Shown here one piece after another: positions 11,628 through 22,923 of a stretch of 64,000 nucleotides of DNA. The position numbers and the translations under genes are program-made. Source of the stretch: Humulus lupulus (Eukaryota > Streptophyta > Magnoliopsida > Rosales > Cannabaceae); the NCBI RefSeq assembly GCF_963169125.1, contig NC_084796.1, positions 214,399,948 to 214,463,947 of the forward strand. Direction: 5' to 3'. How positions within the stretch are numbered: position 1 is the first letter of the stretch; every line of letters starts with the position of its first letter. Below the pieces are notes generated by a model that worked only from the letters and a program-made list of their open reading frames with translations, was not told the origin of the DNA and did not search any database.

Positions 11628-13998
11628 TGTAACGCCCTGGTTACCCTAGAATCATTACGGTGAACGATGAACCAGAAATTTGACCCGCTACCCGAGTCCT
11701 TTGGTTAAAAACGTGTATCTAAGTGTTATTAACATGCTAAGGTGGAAAATCAATAAAAAGGAAAGGATATATTTTATTAAATACATAAAGTTTTTCATGG
11801 GCCCATAAAATATTTTACAAGTTATTTACAACTCAAAAAGGTCATTACTGTTTCAAATTTACAAACCCGCCAACCTAAGCAGAAAAAATAGGGTAAACCC
11901 CCTAGTTCCTCTGAGAACTCCTTGGCCATGGTGGTCAAGCAGCTGCATATGTACACATCACCACCTAAGCTCTCCACTCAAGGCTGGGTGAGCTTTTCTT
12001 TCCCTTTACCTGCACCACATAGCACCCATGAGCCAAAGCCCAGCAAGAAAACACGGTAATGCATAAAGATATTAACAACTGATTATAATGATAATCACAC
12101 AGAGCTTATAGCTCTTAAACAGATGATTGATTCAACACTTGAGGTTCTGATAAACCATAATGAGTGACTGGCAAGCAAGTCACTAGCCTTAACAGATGAG
12201 TGACTTCTGGGTAAGTCACTAGCTTAAAAAGATGAGAGACTGATGGATAAGTCTCTAACTCAACAGATGAGTGATTGATGGGTAAGTCACACAAGTGCTT
12301 ATAGTATTCATCGAACTTGAGGTCGGTCCGGCATTAATGCTCTTTGAGTCATCCAATGCAGATATCTATTAGATCTAATCTTTATTGGATTGCGTTAAAC
12401 ATGCTAAGTCTGTCCTAGCTTATGAGCCAGCACTGTGTGACCAGTGCCCAGCACCACTGCCGAACTTGACTAATAAGTCCCAGCTTCACAGTTGATACCG
12501 ACACCTTTGCCAAATCTGACTAATTAGTCAGTACCATGCACAAGTGAGCAAGATTTGCTAAGCATTCAATAATCAATCCATGTCCACATTCACACAATCA
12601 ACATGCCTCATGAACAACCTTGCATGTCACATATGGGGTGCAGTTTTCTTACCTCTGGTTCGAGCGAGAATTAATATAAGAACGACCCTTGAGAACGACC
12701 TGTCTTTTTGCCCCTTAGCGGTTACCTGGTCATAACCAATTATGGGATTCCATCAATAAAATGAATAACAAAGGTTCCCAAACCAAAACCTAGCCTCCGA
12801 GACATCGAATCCTACTAAACCGGGTAGTAGGATCGATCCTAAGGCCTAAGGCTAGAATCCCCGAGCCAAAAACTCATTTCTAGCCAAAATGCCACTAAGG
12901 GGCGCGACCCTCCCTGGCCATGCCGCGGCCCGCCCTTAAAACAGAGGCGGCCTCCTTTAGCACCCATCATGAGCCACGTCCCTCCCTAGCCATGCCGCGG
13001 CCCAACCTACACTTCAGCCAAAACTCTGGTTTTTCCTCCTTAGCGTTTTTCCTTGAAACCAACTCTTCAAACCAAACCAAAACACCACCCAAACATCCAA
13101 TACAACCCCTAAAATTGATCTACATCACACCCTCATCAAAATCCAAGTTAAACACCAACCAAAACTTCCATTAATTCCAACTATCCACAACAAAATCACA
13201 AGCTGAAAACTAAAACCAAAACAGAGCAAACCAGGGAACTAGTGGCTAGAAACTTACCTAAAACTCAGATTGTGATGCTCTTCAATGATAGAAAACTCTC
13301 CCAAACTCCCAAGGTTTACTTCCCAAGCTTGAATCCTCAACAATGGCTTAAAAATCACAAAGGAAATGGAGGAGAAAGAGGTACGGGAAAGCTTCAAGAA
13401 CTTACTCTGTTTTTCCTCTTCTTCACAGCCTAAGATAGTTTATACCAATCCTAGGGGTGAAAATATCATTATACCCCTAGGTCAATTAAGGGTTTCTAAA
13501 GGCTCCCAAGGGCGAAATTGGTATTTCCCACCTATCTCGTTAATCATAATTAACGCTCTCCAATTCCCACTATTCTCGATAATCTCAAACACCAATAATT
13601 TATATCTCGTTACTCTTTAATTCCCGGTAACACTCTAATCATTAAAATCACCCCGAGACTCCTCCCGAGCCCCGGACTTCAACCTGTTATGACTAGACCG
13701 CTAATCAATATTCCAAGATCGTCTCATGCCGAATAGCTCGAACAAACCCACATTATAATGTGGTCTCAACAATATATCATCGACATGCATATAAATATAC
13801 AACTATGCCCTCAACGACCAAATTACCAAAACACCCCTGTTATCAAATGTGGACCCACATGCATGCATTTAACATCATATTATAATATAATTCACATAAA
13901 CATGCATATATTCATTTAATGGCATAATTAAACAATTATGGCCCTCCCAGCCAACTAATCCCGCCATTAAACCACATTAGGAAATTCGGGGCATTACA
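11628..13998 (-). mobile_element. Solo LTR of a Tekay-like gypsy element, 2371 bp
   Basis: It begins TGTAACGCCC and ends GGGGCATTACA. It is flanked by a perfect 5-bp duplication, AATAG, at 11623-11627 and 13999-14003. No internal region is present, so it is a product of unequal recombination between two LTRs. It carries GAGTGACT/AGTCACT repeat units near 12160-12290 and a minus-strand TATA-like GGTATAAAC near 13437. It split the older protease-gag interval and is therefore younger than that element. Confidence 0.85.
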
Positions 13999-14051
13999 AA
14001 TAGAGTACCACATTCTCATCACAACATAACCATGTAATATGTATATAAAGT

Positions 14052-15021
14052 CTATGCTTCTCTAGATGCAACAATACAAGGAACAAGATGGCACCAAAAC
14101 CAATCAGCATAATAAAAAAATTCAAAACCAGGAAGCTGACCTGCCACTACTGAGGAACCAACCTCAGTCTTAGTCTTTGTCTCTGACTGTGTCAGAGCGC
14201 ACACTCGAGCTGAAGTCGAGTTGTCTGCTCCCTTTGGCTCATATTTCCTTACCTTTGGGCAATCTCTCTTGAAGTGCCCAACCATCCCACATAAGAAACA
14301 TGCCTTTGCTCGGCATTCTCCCAAATGGTGTCTCTTACACCGAGTGCATTTTGAGTAGACTTTCCAATCCTTATCCTCACCCCGATGGCCTATCAGAGCA
14401 TTTCAGAACCCTTTTTCTAAAGCAATGGTACTGAATAGACGTAGGTAGAGATCTCATGTACTGGGGCAATTCTAACGCCCTGAGCTATCCCTGAATTCAA
14501 TCCTTGGATAAATCGTTCCTTCCGAGCCACATCCGTGGGTACCATATCAATAGCAAACTTGGCCAACCCATCAAATCTATTAAGATACTCTGTTACTGTT
14601 GTATTTCCCTGAACCAAATTCAGAAACTTATTTGTCTTAGCAGTCTTAATTACATCACAGTAATATCTTTTTTATTGAATAGATGCCTAAATTCTTTCCA
14701 GTTCATTGCAGCTGTATCTCGTGTCTGGGATACCACCTCCCACCACGTCCGGGCATCTTCCCGCAACACATATGTAGCACAGATCATCCTATCGTGACCT
14801 ACCACCCCCATACTATCGATGATGGAACTAATCATGCCCACCCATTTTTCAGCTTTGAATGGATCTAGGCCTTCCTCAAAAGCTGGAGGGTAATATTCCT
14901 GAAATCTCCCACACAGTAATTCCCATATGTTCTTAACCCTGGGTTGAGCCAAACCAGGTGCCACTCCTGGCATAGCAAAGGAATAGGTGTTCCCTGACAG
15001 AACCTGTTGTTTTAAACACAT
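14052..15021 (-). pseudogene. Broken gypsy gag
   Basis: Three minus-strand pieces in different frames make up a gag relic. The first (15021-14650) carries PPAFEEGLDPFKAEKW and EDARTWWEVVSQ, typical of the plant retrotransposon gag capsid domain. The second (14617-14417) continues with VTEYLNRFDGLAKFA and RKERFIQGLN. The third (14324-14052) has the CCHC zinc knuckle CFLCGMVGHFKRDC, which in live elements binds RNA. Frameshifts and stops separate the pieces, so the gene is dead. It belongs to the outer gypsy element, as it lies between that element's primer site and its protease. Confidence 0.8.
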
Positions 15022-15608
15022 GATCTCTTCCTATTGCCTGTAAAATCTTAATTGCATATCTGCAAACACCTACTGCCAACTATGAGGGGAAGGCGGAGGG
15101 CTCAGGCCCTAGCAGTAATTCCTAGCCTCGATATAACCACCATCGGGTCCCATTAACTTCCTTGGGTACATGACTTGTGGTTTAGTCTACAGTCAATAAC
15201 TTGACCCATTAAGCATGATGAGCACATTCAAAAGCCTTCCCCACGGGAACAATCACACAACACCACATTCACATACCACTGCGGTACTAAAATACATGCC
15301 CACAACATTCATGCATCAATCAATAATCCCTGCTCTAGCCAAAAAAAACCTCATGCTCATAACTCCATCATGCAGATAACACATTCATATATTCACTGAG
15401 CAAGTAATCACATAATCATATCAATAGTCAAGGGCCAGGCCCTATTAGAATCTCATGGTTCCTAATAAGGCATGTAGGTAAAGCATGTATATCTTATTTA
15501 AGCAGTAAAATACATAACCACATAAATAGTCACCATACCCTGAGTGGAACTTGTCTTTAGTGACGAGTGTACATGCCTAGCTTGTCTTCAAGAACCCTTA
15601 ACCTTGGC

Positions 15609-15622
15609 TCACTATGATACCA
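15609..15622 (-). promoter_or_regulatory. Primer-binding site, initiator-tRNA-Met type
   Basis: On the minus strand the bases read TGGTATCATAGTGA, three bases after the LTR end (CATTACA, then ACT). The usual plant site complementary to tRNA-iMet is TGGTATCAGAGC, so the first eight bases agree. It fixes 15626 as the inner edge of the right (5') LTR. Confidence 0.75.
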
Positions 15623-16389
15623 AGTTGTAATGCCCTACTACCCATAGACCGTTACACTGTGTATTTTAAATAGTGCTAAACTCACTAAACGATTCGTTTG
15701 GCCATAATCATGTAACTAAACGTGATTAATGGTTTAGAGTTAAAAATTTTGGTCAAAGATACAAACGTTTCACTAAAACGTTTACTGTATACATGGGATC
15801 CCAAAATACATTTAAAAGGTTAATTACAATAAAAAGTTACAACCAGCCGACCTAAGCGGAAAAATACGGTTTAACCCTAGTTCCCCTTTAAACCCTCGGT
15901 TGTGGTGGTCAAGCAGCCACATATGTACACATTGTCACCTAAGCTCTCCAACTCAAGGATGGTCCAACTTTCTTTTCCTTTTACTTGCACCGCATAGCAC
16001 CCGTGAGCCAAGGCTCAGCAAGAAAACTTAACATGCTCATAAGCAGTTAACAACATATATCCAAATCATAACAAGAATGCCTAGCAGTAATAACCCTGCT
16101 CATGCATGCATACCAATCATATAAATGACTACAGTGTCATAAGGGACCAATTACCCTAGATAAATGATCGATAAATGATCAATAAATCATATCACGACAC
16201 AATGCCCAAAATACATGATTATGGGATCATACTGGCTCAACGCCCTAGGATATGGGACTAATGAGTCACCCTGGGGCCCTTTGCCCTGTCCTCTGTATAA
16301 CCAGCCTTGGAACTGGCCCAGTGTACCTGGCGCTTTAGTTTTCTCCGACCCATAGGTCGATCAAGAGTATAATGCGCTCCCGGTTAGAC

Positions 16390-16770
16390 TAAACCATATG
16401 GACCAGTGCTTCGCGCTATTGTCATGCTTGACTAATAAGTTAATGCCTTACGACCAGCACTCATCGTGCTAATGTCATCCTTGACTAATAAGTCAATGCT
16501 TTACGACCAGCACTCTTCGTGCTAATGTTGTCCTTGACTAATAAGTCAATGCTAGGATATGGGACTAATAAGTCACCCCGGGCCCCTTAGCCATATCCTC
16601 TGTATAAGCGTGCCTAGCGCTAACGAGCACTCCACGTGCTAATGTTGTCCTTGAAAAATAAGTCAATGCTTTACGACCAGCACTCACCGTGCTAATGTCT
16701 TCCTTAACTAATAAGTCAATGTTAGTATATGGGACTAATAAGTCACCCCGGGCCCCATTGCCCTATCCTC
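16390..16770. repeat. Tandem units of about 57 bp inside the LTR
   Basis: Each unit carries CGACCAGCACTC, CGTGCTAATGT and GACTAATAAGTCAATGCT. Units recur from about 16395, and a longer block with GGGACTAATAAGTCACCC appears three times (near 16256, 16560 and 16730). GACTAATAAGTC is itself a near-palindrome. It is a minisatellite embedded in the R-U5 side of the LTR. Confidence 0.7.
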
Positions 16771-18063
16771 TGTATAACTAGCTTTGTAGTTGATCCAACG
16801 TATTTGGCGCTAAGTTTTCCCCGACCACTTGGTAGATCAAGCATATGATGCGCTCCTAGTTAAGCATCACCATAACGACCAGCACGCAATGCACTATTGC
16901 CGCCCTTGGTAAATAAGTCAAGCTTTTCTCAACAAGATAATGCAAACAAGCATATATCATATGTCAAATATCCAGATATAAAGCATTCAACATGCTTAAT
17001 CAACAATCATAAGCATAATCATGCACATACTCAGGCGTTCATGCCCTATTCATGTTCCTGTTCAACAATTCAGAATCACAAGCATAATAATAATCATGCA
17101 CATTTACAGAGACTCAGGCTCTGATCAATTCTATATTCAACATTTAGGCCATGCCATAATCACATGTACCACATACTAGGTGCAATTTTCTTACCTTTAG
17201 TCCAAGCACAGGTTACCAATAAACGACCCTCGAGCATGATCCCATTTCCAAGCCCCTAGCGATAACCTATTCACAAACATAATATAGAATCCTGTCAATA
17301 AAGAGTAAACACAAGCTTTCAGACCGAGTCCTAGCCTCCAGGACGTCGAATCATACTAAATCGGGTTGTAGGATCGATCCCGAGCCCTTAGGTTTAAGTT
17401 CCCATGACTAAAAACCCACTTTGGCCAAAACTGCCCTTAAGTGTCATGACCCCAAACCCTTGAGCAGCGGCCCACCTAAGACAGAGGCTCTACCTCATCT
17501 CTGTCTGCACCTCGTGCTGCAGCGCGCCTACCAGGCGTCGCAGCCCTAAATGCCCAACAACTCAATCTTCCACCTTCATCAAGCCTAGGCATCGGCCTGA
17601 CCTCGAACCCAATCATTTTTACTTATTTTCTTCATTTAAAAACCTTCCATTAACCTATCCAAACGTATCTAAATCCCAAAAACAAAGTTCCCAATCAACT
17701 CCATGGCCCAAAACCATCAAAATCCAAGTCCCAATCAATTCAAAAACTCATCAAAATGTAAAATCCAATCAAAGCTTAAAAACTCAAAAACTCAAAACTT
17801 AAAGCTTGGATTACCTCTGATTGAGTTTTTTTCCAGTTAAATCCTCCAGCTAACAAGCTTCTAATCTTCCCTAGTGTTGACGGTAAGAACTCGTCAACGA
17901 TTGATGGTTAGAAAACTTCAATCTCTATACTATAGGAAGCTTTGAATCAGATAGAAAGAACTCTAAACAACAGGAGAAAACTCAGGAAAGCATGAAAACC
18001 AGAAACATATATTTCTTAAGTCTCTTTCATACACTCAGTTTTCCAACCCCTTAGCTTGAGGGG

Positions 18064-18100
18064 TTGGAGCCTATTTATAGGGGGGGGGGGGGGGGGGGCT
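18064..18100 (-). promoter_or_regulatory. LTR TATA box next to an 18-base G tract
   Basis: On the minus strand a run of C is followed by TATAAATAGGCTCC, a good TATA box for leftward transcription into the gag region. The run of G on + spans 18081-18098, directly upstream of the TATA box in the sense of transcription. Such a tract could slip or fold, and its exact length here may be an assembly artefact. Confidence 0.5.
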
Positions 18101-18574
18101 CTATTGGCCCTGGATACAAACAAGTCTCAGACCACAGGGACGTACACAGGTACTCTGATAGTGTAGTGGCTCAGGGCGTAGTGGTGTCTACCCTGATGGT
18201 GTCAGAACCGTGGCCTAGGACATAGTACTGTCGTCTCTGGCGTATGGTCAGGGGTGTCCAAGTGGTACCACTACTCTTTGTACAGGTCCGTACCGCCACT
18301 ACTCCTCAGACGCAGATCATAGGGTCGCGCCTCTGTTCTCTCCACAACCGTACGCCCCGTGTCAGCGCACGTGTTCCGTACTTGGTCGTCCTCATCAATC
18401 CCCGTTCAATGCTCCATGTTCATTTGGCATATCAACAAGGTTCCTTCAAGTGATCCCGTGCCTATGTCAAGGGGGCTTCAACCTATGTGTGTCCTGAGAA
18501 GTCAAGGCGCCAGGGGTCAGGGCCGGCTTATGCGGGTCACATGGACTCGAGGCTCGCAGCATGGACGCCGTGGC

Positions 18575-18940
18575 AAGGCCACACCCTCGCATAGCGAGGG
18601 TACCTCGCGTAGCGAGGCTGGCCCTTTTCCCTCAGGTGTAGGCATGGCTCGGGACACGGGCGTCGCAACAAGGCAGCACCCTCGCATAGCGAGGCTGCCT
18701 CTCCTCCCCCCAGGTGCAGGCATCGCGAGGCTAGGGGCACGGATGCCACAACAAAGCCTCACCCTCGCGTAGCGAGGGTGCCTCGCGTAGCGAGGCTAAC
18801 CTTCTTCTCCCGAGTGTAGGCGAGGCTTGATGCCTGATGGAACGGGGCGCACGCGGACGACCAGCTGGGGACCCTCGCATAGCGAGGGTGAAGTTTGGAT
18901 TGGCAAGTGGCCGAAGGCCCTCGCCTAGTGAGGGTGACTC
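18575..18940. repeat. Hairpin-forming repeats with core CCTCGCRTAGCGAGG
   Basis: The core, CCCTCGC-ATA-GCGAGGG, is an inverted repeat with a three-base loop. Copies or near-copies lie at about 18582, 18603, 18680, 18761, 18782, 18870 and 18918. They are spaced irregularly (roughly 20 to 90 bp) in a GC-rich block that stands out from the AT-rich surroundings. The block is in the U3 part of the right LTR, upstream of its TATA box. Confidence 0.8.
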
Positions 18941-19135
18941 TCTTATCCCAACTCCCTCACCATCATGTGACGCCCTTTTAGAATATCTCGTAGTATAGAG
19001 CTTCACTCGTGAATAGAATTCACAAGGAAAAATTTCCACATTTACACCTAGAATCGCTATGGCTCTAACCTTGCTTGAATTCGAGTCCTAAAACTCGAGT
19101 TTCCTTTTAAAATGCTAACGAGTGTCAAAAAGGAG

Positions 19136-19140
<5 letters not shown>

Positions 19141-19184
<44 letters not shown>

Positions 19185-19206
19185 CAGAGACAGAGAGAGA
19201 GAGAGA
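19141..19206. repeat. (GA)n microsatellite
   Basis: An almost uninterrupted GA run with two GACA interruptions. Confidence 0.9.
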
Positions 19207-19773
19207 ACGTAACTGAATATTCTTTTTCTTCTGTCAGGTTACTTCAAGCTTAAGTAACCTTAAACAAATCCCAATGCTCGGGGCCCAAAAACATCCCCGG
19301 GGACCAAATAGTCAAAATCTCCAAAATTCCTTCCTAATCTCACTAACTCCCAATATATCATAAAATATTTATTCACATTACTCAATGACCCGGTAATGTA
19401 CTAAATACCCAATATACCCCTTAACTCACACCGAGTCAAATATGGGTCCTGTTGTGACTTTCCCACTAGTTTGCTCCCTAGGATTGTCTCGTGCCGAGTA
19501 ACCCAAATATATTCACATAATAATGTGGTCCCACACATATATCACATATATGTCAAATATACCCATAACAGGCCAAATTACAAAAATTTCACTTTTAATC
19601 ATAAATGGGCCCACATGCATATCAAGTCATCTTATAATATAACTCACATAATCATATAATGATACACACATATATATATATATCACATAATCACATAATT
19701 TCCATAATTTTCCATCTTGGCCCCCTAATCAAGGCCCTAAGCCTTATTAGATAATTTGGGATGTTACAATTAG

Positions 19774-20277
19774 GTTCAATAGGTAATAACAAGTCAATCA
19801 AGTGAATAGTAGTACTACTCAAAACTGTGTCTCATTTGAGATATGAGTACTAGAGTATTACCGAAATGAGGGTTAAAATCAGAAGGTTTTTTTAATAGAA
19901 CTTAGTCTTGAAAAGACAAGTATTTTAGGGTAACAAAATAATGTAAGAGTTCTACCTATATAGACCTAGAGGTGGTGCTACCCCTCATGAGAATTGGGAG
20001 TCATTCTCAAGAAAAGTCTATGAATGGAATGTGCACATGGCCATTGACGATGTAAAGCGAGACATTGAGGTCTCAAGTGAACATAGCACATGTGTGTGTG
20101 TGTGTGTGTTATCACTAGTTTGTTGTTAAGGGGTACTGGTTCAATGCTTCAGCAACCAAAATTTTAACAAACTTTGTGATAATTACACTAAGTTAAAATT
20201 CAAGTCGAAAGACATTTTACTTTATGCACAAATGCAAATGTTTCTATAGAGAGTAATTATTTAATCAAGTGGGGGAA
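19774..20277 (+). other. Right internal end of the non-autonomous element with its polypurine tract
   Basis: This non-coding continuation of 3526-5523 ends in AGTGGGGGAA (20268-20277), directly before the 3' LTR. A (TG)n run lies at 20092-20110. No protein-coding similarity is visible. Confidence 0.65.
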
Positions 20278-21400
20278 TGTTATATTTTAATATAATGTTT
20301 GATTGATTAAGTGTTACAAAAAGTGATTATTTAATCTAAGTGAGAAATGTTATATTATTTTTAAATAATATAATGTTAGATTAAATAATGTTACAAAATG
20401 TGATTTGTCAGACAAATGTGATTTATCACATCTTGTAACATTTTATTGAGAGTTATGAAATTAGACAAATGTGTGTGCTAAAATGTAGCATATTTTGGAG
20501 TTACAAAATCAGGGATAAAAATGTGTAACTCCCAAATATTACCCAATAATGTGTAGAATAAGAGTTACACATTTCTGTTTGAATTTCATATAGCCATTAT
20601 GTAATATGGTTGTTGTTTATATGTTTTAAACTCTCATTTGGTGTATGGAGGTTACAAAATCATGTGGGAAAGGGTTTGAGACGTTTTGGAAAAAAATGAA
20701 TTTTTGGAGGCTGAAATTGCATGTGGCCGCGACCAGGAACATCTCTAGCCATGGATAGGGATTCTAACAGCCACCTCCAACTTCTTTTTTCCATCTTGAA
20801 CGGTTCTAATCCCTCATGTAACTCCCAAAACTCATTTTTAATTCCATAAACATCTAATTAAAACATTGGTAACAACCATGGGGGTTGGTGGAATTTGAAA
20901 TTCAAAGGGTGTCTCAAAACTCTATAAAGTACGAGTCTATTGCTTACTTGTAAGACACACTATTTTGCATCCACAAAGCACTTAGCTAGAAAACACACCA
21001 TATAGGCTTGATAATTCCATAGAGTTATTTCCTTGTGAAATCTCTTAGTGCTTAGAAAATATGGGAAATAAGCTTTTGGACAAAGGTCTTAAAACTTGTT
21101 CAAGTTGGTGATCCCTACTACTCTACACTTTGATTGTGTGAGTGTGAGAGTTTATCTATTGTTGTTATTATTTCGTCCTTCAACCTCTTTTACTTTTTGC
21201 TTCTATCTTATATATTTATTTGTATTGTTATGCTTTGAGTTGTATTATCAATATATATATCATCTTCTATTTCTATTCACTTGTAGTTTTGCAATAGAGT
21301 TGTAACACATATTTATCTATCATCTTGTCTATTGCAACCTTTTGCATAGAGTTGTATCTTTGGTTTTACTATTTCCATTGAATATATATATTCTCTAACA
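20278..21400 (+). repeat. 3' LTR of the non-autonomous element
   Basis: It begins TGTTATATTT and ends TTCTCTAACA, pairing with 2378-3525. Its terminal TG..CA is intact. The two copies differ at many scattered sites and by indels, so the insertion is not recent. Confidence 0.8.
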
Positions 21401-21412
21401 TAAAACCCAACA

Positions 21413-22923
21413 TTGGGTAGTTGCATAAGTGATAATTCTTTCCAAATTAATATTTTAGAATTTTTTATATACACTTAGTAACTTGTAATTTTTTTATGTG
21501 TAGCATATAACCTTTTGATATATGGGGAGTGTTAAGGTGGTGGTAGTATGGCTAACCACTACCTAGAACAACATGAATAAGGTGGAGAAGTCTCGGATTG
21601 TGCAGTTTTTTGGCGACCACATTCTATCTTCTCTGACGATCTTTAAAGTTGATCGAAGATTAGATTGTCCTCTACTTAATGGTTAGAACTCATGTGTGTG
21701 ATTGAATTTGGCAAGAGATGTTTCTGCTGCATGTTATTAGATGAAGAAGTTCAGTCGAAAGATGTAAGCAAAAGTTACATGACTATGAAGTGTATGTCCT
21801 TGGTGGATCACCATTATTGATTGTGAGGAAGAAAAGAAAGAAATGAGTGTGAGATAAATCTTCTAGTTTTTTAATTTCATAATCTTCTAATTTTCCATAT
21901 TTTTTGTTATTTGGTTGGTTATAGTAAAATAAAAATAAAATGTAAAAACCCCTAAAGAATCCCAATGAAGAGAATCCCATTGGATATTTTTTTCATATAT
22001 ATGACTTTTTGAAAAGCCTTTTACAAAAATTTGGAATAATGAGGAAATTTTTTCAAATCTGGAAATTGAAAAAAAAAATTACCAAGTATGGAAAATTTTC
22101 ATTTGGGTATATTAATAGAATTTTGATATTTTACATCTCAATGAATCAATATTGAATGCCATCCAGGAAAGTAAGAAAAGTCCCCTACCACCATCGTCGA
22201 CACAAGTTAGTTTCAAACTTTTTTTTTTTATAAGCCTTCATTTTTTCCGACCACCATTGTCGAACTAGTCCAATCAAGAAATATGTTCCAGAAATCTATT
22301 TTGATTTAAGCTCCTTCCTAACTAGCTTTGCAATATTGTTGGTCTTATTTATTTAAAAAAAAAAAACTATAGCTCCGATCAAGATTTTTAGAATGTCGAT
22401 CATACATATAGAAAATGTTGTGTGTGTGTGTGTTTATTTATCAATTCTTTTCATATTCTTTTGATACGAACACAGTACAAATATATCTCACGGTCTCACT
22501 CTTCTTGTTTTGTTGTTTAATATTCTTGCTTCAGGTATTCCTACTTAGGAGAAAAAAAGTGTGGAAGGTGAGGAGAAAACCTGAGACACAAGATTGTGCA
22601 ACTGTTGCACTGCTTGAGGAGACCCATCCATAAAATAAGGTGCACAAGGTAATCCAACTTGAATATCCATCTGGTTTTATTAGAGCTTTATTAAATTCAG
22701 GACATGCATATCGTAAATTGGAATAAGAATGTTATCATTGAGTTTAAAAAAAAATCCATCATTTAGCTTATGAAAAGCACGTATAATGAAGTTAAGAATA
22801 TGCTTTCTGATGAAACCAATATTTTATATTCCATTAAGATATCTTATGTCTTATATTGAAGTATACATATTTAGATAATCAAAAACAACAAAGCATTAAG
22901 CTCCCCACATATTACAACCATGT
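21413..22923. other. AT-rich intergenic DNA, nothing recognised
   Basis: I see only short ORFs, A/T runs and a (GT)n run near 22417. The stretch may be part of older degraded repeats. No RNA gene, inverted-repeat element or conserved protein is evident. Confidence 0.4.

Larger units (their letters stand above)
5524..19768 (-). mobile_element. Minus-strand Ty3/gypsy element, itself invaded and rearranged
   Basis: The outer ends are TGTAATGCCC (5524) and ...GATGTTACA (19768), flanked by ATTAA (5519-5523) and ATTAG (19769-19773), a 4-of-5 target duplication. Reading leftwards from the right LTR come a primer-binding site, a broken gag, a broken protease and then the tail of the left LTR. The left LTR is interrupted at 5855 by a truncated second element. 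The protease-gag interval holds a solo LTR. The element's own reverse transcriptase and integrase are absent, so there must also have been a large internal deletion. The layout suits the chromovirus/Tekay-Del group, but the outer element's lineage is inferred from gag and LTR style only. Confidence 0.65.
15626..19768 (-). repeat. Right (5') LTR of the outer gypsy element, about 4.1 kb
   Basis: It runs from TGTAATGCCC to GATGTTACA. Its first 330 bp match the left LTR at 5524 and its last 430 bp match 10733-11191. It is unusually long because it contains a tandem array (16390-16770), a long GC-rich block with hairpin repeats (18560-18960) and a GA microsatellite. Those parts have no surviving partner in the left LTR, so I cannot tell original LTR from later insertions there. 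Confidence 0.65.
2378..21400 (+). mobile_element. Non-autonomous LTR retrotransposon (LARD-like), split by a nested gypsy element
   Basis: Two closely similar LTRs (2378-3525 and 20278-21400) bound this unit. The flanks are TACAA (2373-2377) and TAAAA (21401-21405), a 4-of-5 match for a target-site duplication. A polypurine tract, AGTGGGGGAA, lies directly before the right LTR, which fixes the element on the + strand. Without the nested gypsy element (5524-19768) the internal part is about 2.5 kb and AT-rich. It has no recognisable gag, protease, reverse transcriptase or integrase, so mobility would have depended on another element's proteins. I see no tRNA-iMet-type primer site after the left LTR. 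Confidence 0.75.

Noticed and set aside
12920..13620. Three plus-strand ORFs of 63-84 codons
   Set aside because: They lie wholly inside the solo LTR at 11628-13998, have no domain and run against the LTR's direction.
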